DNA of 64,000 nt, from positions 1 through 64,000 of the forward strand of contig VWZP01002573.1 of assembly GCA_013396995.1 (NCBI GenBank). Direction: 5' to 3'. This DNA is from Dicaeum eximium (lineage: Eukaryota; Chordata; Aves; Passeriformes; Dicaeidae). Below the pieces are notes generated by a model. It was not told the DNA's origin, made no database searches, and saw nothing but the letters and a program-made list of their open reading frames with translations. The position numbers and the translations under genes were made by a program. Below, in pieces: positions 1 to 10,000 of this stretch. The number at the start of each line of letters is the position of its first letter. Within the stretch, counting starts at the first letter, position 1.

Positions 1-530
1 AGGTCATATTTGGGGTTACTTGAAGTCAAAAATTAAAATCTGCGGTTACTTGAGGTCATTTTGGGTTTACTATAGGTCATTGGGATTATTCGAGGTCAAA
101 CTTGCTCTCCCTAGAAAATTTTGGGGTTACTTAAGGTCACTTTTGGGGTTACTAAAGGGCATTTGGGGTTACTTGAGGTCAAAAATTAANAATTTTGGGG
201 TTACTTAAGGTCACTTTTGGGGTTACTAAAGGGCATTTGGGGTTACTTGAGGTCAAAAATTAAAATTTGGGGTTACTTTAGGTCATTGGGGTTACTTGAG
301 GTCAAACTCACTCGCTCCCGAAAATTTTGGGGTTACTTTAGGTCACTTTTGGGGTTATTTTAGGTCATTTTGGGGGCACTAGAGGTCATTTTGGGGTTAC
401 TATAGGTCATTGGGGTTACTTGAGGTCAAAAATTAAAATTTGGGTTTCCTGTTGGTCATCATGGTATCTTGAGGTCAAACTCGCTCTCGCCATGCACTTT
501 GGGGTTACTTTGCATCTTTTTGGAGCTCAC
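1..530. repeat. Degenerate ~20-bp satellite rich in AGGTCA
   Basis: The segment is built from a unit of about 19-22 bp, approximately TTTGGGGTTACTTGAGGTCA, and probably continues beyond the left edge. I count AGGTCA starting at 1, 53, 74, 93, 134, 175, 208, 250, 280, 299, 340, 362, 383, 404, 423 and 472. A higher-order pattern is visible: the block at about 121-190 recurs at about 195-265, and AGGTCAAACT followed by a CTCGCTC-like string recurs near 93, 299 and 472. One unresolved base (N) sits at 190. No coding potential is apparent. Confidence 0.85.
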
Positions 531-1154
531 TTGAGGTGGAGCATGAAAAATCAGAATTCCTGTGCCTTTGGAGCAGCTCAGAGCGCCCCAGCTCTGTCTC
601 TTCTGGCTGAATCTCAGTGTCCCTCTGTCCCCCCACCCCTTCTCCCTCTGGAGCTGCAGATTGTGGATGGATTTAAAAGGCACCAACACCGTTTGAAACT
701 TTAAACCAAATTTATTGGACTGACAGCATTAACAGCACACAGCACCCAGGGTTTGGTTTTAATCATCATTAATACACAGGTAACTAATCAGTCTTTAATA
801 AATTGGGGCTAAATCAGACAGAAGTCTACAAAAGAAAACATACCCAGTTGGAATAATGGGTTTAAGGAGTTTTTCTCCTTTTTTTCTCTCTTTTTAAACA
901 CAGCTGTAGTATTTGAAAGCCTTGAAGTCACATTTACATCACCCCAACTGAGCCCCCATGGTTGGATTTACCGAGGCCAGCTGACGGTTGCTAATTTTGC
1001 TCCTTTGTATGACCAGGTTGATTTTGAATTAAATTACAACCTGAAGAGCTTCAGATCAAAGAGAGTTTGACATCCTGGGACCAGTTTTACTGGTCTGGAT
1101 TTCAAGTAGCAAAAGCCAGCTCTGCTTCGGGGTAAAGTTGGCAGAGTTAGGTGA
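531..1154. other. Unique sequence without a recognisable gene
   Basis: This is single-copy looking, moderately AT-rich sequence. A minus-strand AATAAA (TTTATT on the plus strand at 711-716) could be a distal polyadenylation signal for a TECTA transcript. No exon with family similarity was found in either strand. Confidence 0.4.
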
Positions 1155-1375
1155 GATTTTGGGAAGGAATTCTTCTCTGTGAGGGTGGGCAGGCCCTGGC
1201 ACAGGTGCCCAGAGCAGCTGTGGCCTCCCCTGGATCCCTGGCAGTGCCCAAGGCCAGGCTGGACAGGGCTGGGAGCACCTGGGACAGTGGGAGGTGTCCC
1301 TGGCATGGCAGGGATAGAATGGGATGAGCTTTTAGGTCTCTTCCTCTTCCAACCCAAAGTGTGGTGTGATTCCAC
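1155..1375 (+). mobile_element. CR1-like LINE 3' fragment, plus orientation
   Basis: The order of motifs matches the 3' end of avian CR1 elements as I remember it: a TTCTCTGTGAGGGTGG-like string, then CTGGCACAGGTGCCCAGAGCAG, then a CCCTGGCAGTGCCCAAGGCCAGG-like string, then GGTGTCCCTGGCATGGCAGG, then CTTCCAACCCAAA near the end. It is diverged and truncated at the 5' side. The sense strand is plus. Confidence 0.75.
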
Positions 1376-1396
1376 GGTAATTAAGTCCCACGAAGC

Positions 1397-1553
1397 GTGG
1401 TCAGTGGTGTGGTCAGAGCTGTGGTTGGTGCTGTGGTCAGAGCTGTGGTCATTGCTGTGGTCAGTGCTGTGGTCATTGCTGTGGTCATTGCTGTGGTCGG
1501 TGCTGTGGTCATTACTGGGGTCCATGCTGTGGTCAGTGCTGTGGTCAGTGCGA
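1397..1553. repeat. 12-bp minisatellite, GCTGTGGTCAKT unit
   Basis: About 13 imperfect copies of a 12-bp unit (GCTGTGGTCAGT / GCTGTGGTCATT) lie in tandem. Because 12 is a multiple of three, both strands stay open. The minus strand reads as a DHSX tetrapeptide repeat and the plus strand as AVVX. This is a property of the repeat period, not evidence of a protein. Confidence 0.9.
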
Positions 1554-1869
1554 TCCCCACAGCCAGGCTCTCCTCTCACCATCACTCTTTGGACAATCTC
1601 AAACCCTTTGAAGACCCAAAGAAAGCCACTCACATCCCCACAACCCTTGCAGTGCTCCCCACGCCCCGTGGCCGTGTGGCCACCTGAGCTCACCCCCTGC
1701 TGACCCACCGAGGGCCAGGCAGCACCAGCAGCACCTCCCGTGCCCCGGGGACCCTCTCCGTCCTCGGGGTGTCCCCCCATAGCCACAGCAGCCCTGGCTG
1801 GCCCTGGGGCCACCGGCAGCTCCCTCGGGTACCCTGCTGCCCTCCTTGAGCATTCATTAATTAAATGAG

Positions 1870-2280
1870 CTGAGATAAGAGAGAGAGGCACGGCCCGGGG
1901 CAAAGAGAGGCTGGAGGAGGAGATGGGAGAGCTGGAGAGCAAAGAGGGAGGTGCAGAGGGCGTGGAGCAGAGAGGGCAGAGAGCAAATGTGGGGAGAGAG
2001 AGGGCAAAGAGGCACAGAGAGCAAAGAGACCAAAGGCAAGGGGACACTGGAGCCAGCTGAGAGGGAGCAGGGACAGGGACAGGAGAGGGCTGGTAAAGAG
2101 GCACAGAGAGGGCAGAGAGAGCAGAGGCAGACGGGAGAGGCACAGGGGAACAGAGATGGGGGATGAGGCAGCAGAGAGGCAGTCACAGGGAGCAAAGGAG
2201 GAGAGAATTCAGAGCTAACACTCAGAGAGGGCACAGAGACGGAGCTGAGAGGCAGGGAACGAGCAGAGCAGAGTCTGTGC
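1870..2280. repeat. Purine-rich (GA) low-complexity tract
   Basis: The plus strand is dominated by G and A, with recurring GGCAAAGAGGCACAGAGAG-like and AGAGAGGGCAGAGAG-like modules. It looks like a degenerate, internally duplicated purine tract. Open frames on either strand here are low-complexity and have no family resemblance. Confidence 0.7.
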
Positions 2281-3126
2281 CATCCTCTTACCCACCTCTT
2301 GTCTCAAGGCAAGGGAACCAGCTGCCCTCCTGGCCCAGAACACAAATCTCCTCTGCTCCTTCTGCCCTCCAGCCCAGCCCAGCCCACAGCAAACCTGCCA
2401 GAGCCACACTGCAGCCACAAGCCGTGCCCTCAGCTTTGCTGTGCCCCTGCCTGGCACCCCAAAACTCCCTGTCCATCACTCCCAGGGACTCTTTGCAGCC
2501 TTGGGGTCCTTCCAGGCCCTGCTGCTGCTCCCTCTCCTGGCCCCCATCACACAGGACCCGGTGCTTACGAAGGATTGCAACACTTTTTATTCCCACGCAG
2601 CCATTTCACAGAGTACAAACACGAGACAAGACACCAACACAGCCCCCCCAACACCACCAGCACCCCAAGGCTGCTCCCCACTCTTTCACCAGGCACCCCA
2701 ATGCTGCGCTGTGCCCGCAGACCCCAGCCGTGCTCTGACCCTCAGCCCTTGCACACCACACAAACACGGCAGGGAATTCCTTCCCTCCTCCCTCTGACTC
2801 TCGTTCCTGCCCACCAAAAAGCACCTCTTCCAATTATTGCCACCAGCTTGTCACTACCACAGCACAATGCCAAGATTTCCAGACCCCCATGGATGAGTTT
2901 GGCTCTCTGGACCAAACCTCAGCACCGCAGAGCCAGAGGGTGACACGGTCCCAAGGTGTCACAACATCCAGTGGTGGCACTGCACTGCTCTGGCCATAGC
3001 CTGTGCCCCAACACCTACCTCTGGTTCAGTCTGTGAGCTCACAAGACCCTGGTGGCAGCTCCAAGGACAGTGGAGACTTGCAGCCATCCATGTGAGGGGA
3101 CAGCACGTGCTCCACCCTGTCCCACA
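2281..3126. other. Probable TECTA 3' flank or UTR; no confident exon
   Basis: Downstream of TECTA in its reading direction. A minus-strand AATAAA lies at 2586-2591. A short minus-strand frame ending at 2606 finishes in a hydrophobic, Trp/Cys-rich string (ALGCWWCWGGCVGVLSRVCTL-type, 21 residues at about 2608-2670) and could follow an AG in the phase left by a GC donor at 3961. The upstream pyrimidine tract is poor, so I do not call it an exon. Confidence 0.35.
2586..2591 (-). terminator. Candidate TECTA polyadenylation signal AATAAA
   Basis: TTTATT on the plus strand is AATAAA on the TECTA strand, about 1.4 kb downstream of the last confident exon. It is placed by motif and orientation only; no transcript evidence is available here. 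Confidence 0.35.
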
Positions 3127-3226
3127 CTACTGACAATGGTGTGGGCCACCTAAAGTGCACCCCACAAGGGAGAGCCTGGGGAAAAGCTGCAGAACCCCTC
3201 CTTGAGTCCACATCAGTGACGAAAAG
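3127..3226 (-). CDS. TECTA: Candidate TECTA terminal coding exon (uncertain)
   Basis: A good acceptor (GGTTTTTTACAG) ends at 3227 and is followed by a frame of 32 codons closed by TAG at 3127-3129. The frame fits only if exon 22 uses the GT donor at 3956-3957 (phase 2). It would then read NFSSLMWTQGG and so on, close in length to the human GPI-signal tail. The predicted C-terminus is only weakly hydrophobic and contains Pro, Arg and His, which is poor for a GPI signal. It is offered as one candidate, not a call. Confidence 0.2.
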
Positions 3227-3961
3227 CTGTAAAAAACCCCAAACCCCAGTCCCACACCGCTGCTGATGACCATCGTGCTCAGTCTCGCCGCTGTGCCGGC
3301 TGCCATCACCTCCGGGTCCGTGTCCCCTCTCTCTCCAGGTCGTGTCCCTTTGCCTCCTCGCAGCATGGCCGGGTGGCAGCAGCGTGGCCATGGCGGGGGG
3401 GCTGTCTCCTACCCTACAAAGACTCAGGCTGACGCGAGAACAGTTTTTGGCTGGGCGGCGGGGCCGCGCCTACGAGGTCAGGTGCCGCGGGGCTGAGCGC
3501 AGCCACAGCCACAGCTGGGCTGCCACCAGGAGGGTCACTCGGGCACGGTGCTCCCCTGAAGAGCTGGAGGCTGCCAACACAACAAGAGCCATGTGAGCTG
3601 GGGCTCTGGCACACACGCACTGGGTGCCTCTGTCCAAGATGCCCCTTAAATCACGCCAGGCCGGTGCCCACCCAAATGTCCGACCTCATTGCTGGGCCCC
3701 CAGGCTCTGCCCACGGCATTTACTCTACCCTGCCCTGTACCATCGCCTCTCTTGCACCTGCCAGCTCTTCAGAACTGCCAGCAGTGCCCTCACAGCCCTC
3801 AGGTGACAGGGACAGGGCACACCTGGCTCCCTGCCCTCCACACCCCTTCTCTCTGCAACACACCAGATGTCCCAGCCACCCTCCCCACCCTGCTCACCCC
3901 ACAGCTCCTCAGTTTGGGGGTGGCAGCCCCCTGCTGTGCCCACCCCGACCCCAGTACTTGC

Positions 3962-4078
3962 CCCTGCAGCTCTTGCCGTCCCCTTGCAGTGTCCCTGTCA
4001 CACAGCTGCACAAAGGCCCGTCCGCCTGGCTCGTGCAGATCTGCTCACAGCCTCCGTTGTCCTCGCACCAGTCTGATC
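3962..4078 (-). CDS. TECTA: TECTA coding exon 22 (EGF-like), unusual donor
   Basis: Follows TTTGTGTCCAG and encodes SDWCEDNGGCEQICTSQADG then PLCSCVTGTLQGDGKSCR, an EGF-like Cys pattern. The left border is not certain. A GC donor (AGGG|GCAAGTA) at 3960-3961 ends the exon in phase 1. A weak GT donor (GCAA|GTACTG) at 3956-3957 would end it in phase 2. Without splicing, the frame runs to a stop at 3909 with no GPI signal. Confidence 0.85.
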
Positions 4079-7000
4079 CTGGACACAAACAGCAAAGCGG
4101 GACACCTGAGCCATGCTGCCACACCCCTGCTCCTTGGCTGCCTGAGGCTGGGGTGGCAGACAATCCCCCCAGCCTTCCTGGGGTCCCACACTTACGTTTC
4201 CTCCTGATGGGCCCCACTGAGAGGATCTGCTCCTTGGACTCCTCGGTGAAGGTGCTGGCCATCCTCGTGTGCTGAGGGCAGTTCTGATCGGGGATAAACA
4301 GCACCTCTGTGACCCTCAGCCTCTGCCCAGGTCCCCTCTGTGCCCCTCCAGCTGTCCCAGCTCCAAAAGGGACCCTGCAACCAGACTCAGAGAGCACAGG
4401 TCCTGAGGTGACCTGCCCACGACAGAGCATCTCCTCCCCATGCCTAGAGGGACACACATCTCACCCCTCGGGCTACATCTCTGGTCACCTCTCTGAAGCC
4501 ACATCCACAGGGCTCACTGCACTCTGGATGAGCCCTTCAAATCAAGCATCCCCTCCCCCTGCACTCCCCCACTCACGATTTTGCAGGAGTATTTCTCGGA
4601 GTCGCAGAGGGACACGGCGCAGTGCAGGTGAACCTCGTCGTAGTCCCCGATGAACTTGAAGACGGTGACGTGGAAGCGACACGTCAGGGACACCCCGTTC
4701 TCCTCTATGCCAATGGTGTTGTCCTTCATGTTTTGGCACCTGGGCAAAGCACTGATGCTCAGCACCACCCTCCTGTCACTGGGACCCTCCCTCAAGGGGG
4801 TCCCTGTCCCCATAAGCCCCCTCACTCCAGGTCCCACAGTGGGTGCTTAGACCCTGACAAGGCTTGTCTGGACAAGGGTGTCACGCCCTGCCTCTGTCAC
4901 CTCTCTCTGGCATTTCCAACTTCCCAAAATGCCTGTGCCATGATCCATATCCCCCTGTCTCCTGCAGTGAGGTGTTGTCCACAGCATCACTGACACAAGG
5001 AAAGTGCTTCTCTCTGCACCTGGCACTCTGTCACATGCAGAGCTTCTGGCTGTGTCTACACCAAACAAATTAACCCCTGCTCTAACAACACTGCTCCTCC
5101 CTTTCCAGATTTTGATCAGCCCTCTCACTGGCCTAAAGGTCCTTGTCCCAGCTGACACCACCACCCTTCCAGCACCAACAGACACCATGAAAACCATCGT
5201 GGCTCGTGGTCGCTCACCCTCCCTCGATGATGAAGTAGCGCAGTTTGTCGTTGCTGTCCCGCGAGGGGGTGGCGTAGCACTTGTTCAGCATCAGGATCAA
5301 GTGGTTGGAGTCGGCGCCCACCACGAAGACCCCCACGTAGAGCACGTCCCGGGTGGTGAGCACCACCTCGCCCTGCCGGTACGGGTGCTTGTAGGACGAG
5401 TTCTTGTACAGGGCCATCTTGGTGGTGAAGCTCCCCTCCTGCGTCGGCACCGTCAGGTTAATCACGCTAACGATGACAAAAAAATACTGGCTCAGTTGGT
5501 GGAAAGGTTTTGAAGTCCCAAATTGTTGTCCTGCTTCAGAAGCAGCACTGCCTCACCTGTGCGTGCCCTGCTCCTACCTGAGCATCGGCCGCACCACTGA
5601 ATCCAGGGAGATCTTGATGTCCAGCTCATAGGCACAGGAAAACTCCACATTGATGGTCCTGTCCCGGGTGATGATGTTGCCCGTGTTGTTGGCACTCTCG
5701 ATCCACACCGTGTTCTTGTACACTATGTGAGTGCTGTTGGACTGCAGAGGGAACACAGGGCACTGCTTAATTCCAGCTCTCCCTGCTTCCCTGCTCCTAA
5801 TGAGCACCTCTAAATGAGCTGTGTGACAAGGGACCTGCTGCCCCTCCACCTCTGGCCAGAAAGAGTATGGAATGGTGAGGTTTGGAGTTGCTTCCTTACT
5901 CTACAAAACCTTCCTGTGTTCTCCTTGACCCCCAGCCCACTAAAGCACCTCCCAAGCATCACTTGCACTGACCTTCCCCAACCCTGGACTGCAGTGGACT
6001 GTCCCACATTCCCAGCCCCGTGTGCCTCGTGTTCCAGCTCACCTGCACCAAGTTGCCACAGTTGCCTTTGGTGTTGTTGATCTGGAAGGAGATGAAGTCC
6101 TCCCCTTCGATGCCGGGGCAGTGGCGGTCGTTGACCCGCACGCCCTCACGCTCAAAGCCCAGCTGGAACAGCTTGCACTTCGAAATGGACACCTCCATTT
6201 GGGCGGCCTTGCAGGTCACCTCCGCATCAATGATGTCGTGGGTGGCTGGAGGAGAAGATGACACAACTTCAGATCACCACAAATGGCCCCTTGGCACTTC
6301 TTTCCACCACCAGAAATGGGCTGGGATCATCTCCTGTGGTATGCTCTGCCCATCCTACATCCCTGCTGCTCAAAGTGCTCCCAAACCAGAGATGCCCATA
6401 ATGTGCACCCCAGAAAAGCTGTTCCCTGCTCTCTGCTCTCCTCCTGAACTGTGCGTGGTCAGGGGAATGAGATCACGGCCCTCAGCACGTCCCTTCCCAA
6501 AGCTCCTGTGACATAATGGCCCAATGTGGAGCTTGGCACAGACCCCACAGCCAGGAGCAGAGGACTCACTGTCCCCACAGGGCCAGAGCAGGGGACTCAC
6601 TGTTGCCATAGGGCGGGGGCTCGATGCAGCCGCACAGCTCCCCGCCGTTGTCCAGCTCGCAGGTGCGGTTGGGACAGTCGGCGCCCATGCAGGGATCTTC
6701 CACCACTCCTGCTAAACAGCACAAGACAAAGCAAAAACACAACCTTTACCCTCAGACCGTGGGGCAGCCAGCTCTACTCCCTCTCCCCAGTGGGACATGG
6801 CTCCCCTCGACCTGAGCAGCCCCAATTCTCTTACAGCAATTCTCCTTCTCGATCCAGTCGGTGCCCAGGATGCCGAAGGTCCGGCAGGCTTCTCCATAGG
6901 CAGCCAGTGAGCCGCACAGCTGGACCTTCTTGTGGTTGTAGCAGCCATCCAGAAAGCAGGACTCATAAAAGGGTAGCGGGTCCAGGAGGCCGTAGCAGGG

Positions 7001-10000
7001 CTGGAAGAAGCCTTTCATGTCGGTCAGCTTCAGGCAGTAGCTGTCACTCTGCAGCTCCTGGATCTGGACGTTGTCGCAGGAGGCGGCGTACTGCGAGTAC
7101 TGCAGCTCGTTGCAGCTGTGGGCACCGGACACGTCGTGGGGGCTCCTTTCATGGCCAGCCCTGCTCCCATTCCCGCTCCCACCTGGTGGGAGAGGGCTGT
7201 CTGTGCACTCACCTCCTCTGCATGCCGTTGGTTTTCCAGCTCTGTGCCAGCACCACGCTGCTGACAGCCGGCTTGCCCCGCAGCGTGGCGTAGTCGTCGG
7301 TGCGGTCGCCGTTGAAGTTGCCGCAGAGGCCGCACACCTTGTTCTGCAGCCGCTCCCCGATGGTGATTTTGATGACGTTGAAGCCGTTGTAGCGGATCTG
7401 GATGTCGGGGCTGGAGTCGATGACCAGGAAGCCCTCCTGGCTGAAGATCTTGGTGGACAGTCCCGTGACGAAGGGGATGCTCACGAGGCTTCCGTTCACC
7501 TGGTGCGAGAGAAGGACACAGAGCTGACATCCCTCCCATATCCTCTGCCTATGGATGTGGGCGTGAGCCACTCATAAAAGATTCCACGGCTGCTTCCCAC
7601 TACCCCAGCTGTGAGAACATCAACTGTAGTCTGGGGCCCTTGTGGAGACCATTGTGCAGCCTGGACTGCCATCCACTATCCCCTCACAGCCCCATTCTGG
7701 AGGGGCTGGACCCCCGTGATGAGACCTCACCTTGACAGTGTTCCTGTCACTGATGAGGATCTGCTCCTCGTTGATGTAGAAGTACACGGGGGAGATGATG
7801 GTGAGGTTGGGCGAGGACCACTTGTCGAAGTTGATGATGAGCTGGAAGGAGAAGTCGGGCAGCTTCTGGCAGATGGTGGAGAGGACGAAGGCGCAGTTGG
7901 CGGGGAAGCGGAGGAAGGCGCCGTCGAAGGTGCGGAAGACGCCGCCGCCGGCCGCCAGGCAGAAGGAGCTGCGGGTGCTGAAGCAGCCGCGGACGCCGTT
8001 GCGCAGTGCGCACTCCTCGTCCGACTTGCAGTGCCGGGGGTCGCACTGGATCAGGTTACGCCGGAAGCAGCGGCACCGCCGGGTGCAGTCCCCGCTCCAG
8101 AAGAGCTGCTTGGGCTGAAAGAGGGACCCATCACCGGCTGTCCCATCAGCCCCTGAGGATGTCTGGGACAAGGTTTACACCCCTCTGTCACACAACAAGC
8201 AGGAAACCAGGGCAGAGGAAAGGGTGCAAAGAACACGCTGGCGGCTTGCACCTACCTTGCAACATCCCTGCTACACACAGTCACGTTTGCACTGCCACCA
8301 CAACCTCCCTCACCTCTTGTTCACACACAAAGCCACAGTGCTTAGTACCCCCTTGGCCTCTTTCTTGCATTCTGCCAGCCAACAACCCATATGACAGTAC
8401 CCCGATACTGGCTCCTCATGGAGCAAAGGCACCTTACACAGAACAGTTTCACTGGCACAAAACACAAGCCACTATGATATAACCAATGCTATCAGCACAG
8501 CACTCTGTTGCTTCAACTCCTCAGTAACATCCAGTAGCTACAAAAAAGCAAATTTCATGTGAAACACTAAATCTACGATGTGTGAATTCCTAGCACAATG
8601 TGATCATACAGTACTGGACTTTGGCACTCATTAAAACGTCTTTCCAGTCACCACCTTCTCTCCATGCCTCCTCCACCAGCTCCTTCCTGTGCTTGACACC
8701 CAGGTCACCTTCACCCAACAACTGCATGATGGTTTTTTTGGATAGAACGACTCCCTATGCAGCACACCATGGAAGAACATCCCTCTCTTCTCTAGCCGTG
8801 CTACCAGTCCATCCTGACTGTCACCCCCACTCAAACTCTGCCCAGGAATATCATCCAGAGGCGGGGAGCAGGCCCCAGGAGCTGCGTACCTCGTAGTATT
8901 TGCCATCAGAGTAGCAGCCACAGTTGTGGGGCAGGATGCAGCTCTTGCCATTGAGGACATAGCCGGGGTCACACTGGCAGCCCTCTACGCAGTAGTGGCT
9001 GCAGTCGCTCTTCAGGCGGATGGCGGCACATCGGGGCTGGCACAGGGACACGCAGCTCTCGTAGTGGCTGTTGGGGGGACAGCTGACAGCTGAGCGGGGC
9101 ACAAAACAGACACAGATTAGCTCCATGGACACAACCAACCTGGCTCCCCACCAGGGGCTGATTCAGACCTGTCATGCATGGTGCCAGTCTGTGGCCTCAC
9201 CACCCCGTGAGAGCGGGGCCCCTGAGCCATGAGCTTGCTTGTTAGGAGGATAAAAATGACACAAATTTAATTTTCAGTCTCGTTAGCAAAGACAATTACT
9301 TCCGATCTGATTTGCCAGACAGATTGGCTGCCAGGGATGCATGCAGTGCCCATCCTCAGGAGCCTGATTGAACAGCACATCATCGTCTTATTGACAAGGG
9401 GCTGCAGCTTCATCAGAGCAAACACACGCTGCTGGCATTGAGGCTGACTGATATAATCCCTGGTTAACAGTGGGAGGTGGCTGATGCCTTCTGAGCTTGA
9501 GCCTTTCCATTTTCCATCCCTGTCCCTTCTGAGCTTGAGACTTCCCCCTTTCCATCCCTGCTTCTCCTGTACCACATGCAGTTTGTGACAACTCCAAGAG
9601 AATACAGTGTCCCAGACTTCATCCACCTCACCCAGCAAGCGTGGGAGGGATTCCCTGGAGGCCATTGTCCTCCCCCTCCCTGGCACCCCAGGAGAAGAAG
9701 GACCTGGAGGCAGTGTGGCACTTACAGCACGAGGTGAAGTTCCTCCAGCCCGTGATGGCAATGCCCTGAGTCTGGCACGTGCTGGCGTAGTTCTGCAGCC
9801 AACTGCAGGCTGTCTGCATGGCCCCCCCATCCACGCAGGTGTCAAAGAGGCAGTTCTTGTAGAAGAAGCCGGGGTTGATCTTGCTGTGGCACTTGGCAAA
9901 GACACCGCTCTGGCTGGGGATGAGGCTGCAGAGCTGCTGGGGCTTCCAGAATCCTTCCACCTTGCCGCAGGCCGGGCAGCGGTCGCCACAGCCCACGCGG

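Noticed and set aside
1..530. Telomere-like repeat
   Set aside because: The G-rich unit contains GGGGTTAC but not tandem TTAGGG; it is an unrelated 20-bp satellite.
1034..2143. 369-codon minus-strand open frame
   Set aside because: It is assembled from a CR1-like fragment, the 12-bp minisatellite and the purine tract. The DHSX repeat is a consequence of the period, and no splice or family signal supports it.
2606..2700. Hydrophobic Trp/Cys-rich frame as the TECTA GPI exon
   Set aside because: It fits the phase of the GC donor, but the acceptor lacks a pyrimidine tract, the peptide has no resemblance to known tectorin tails, and the 3' UTR would be only about 15-30 bases.
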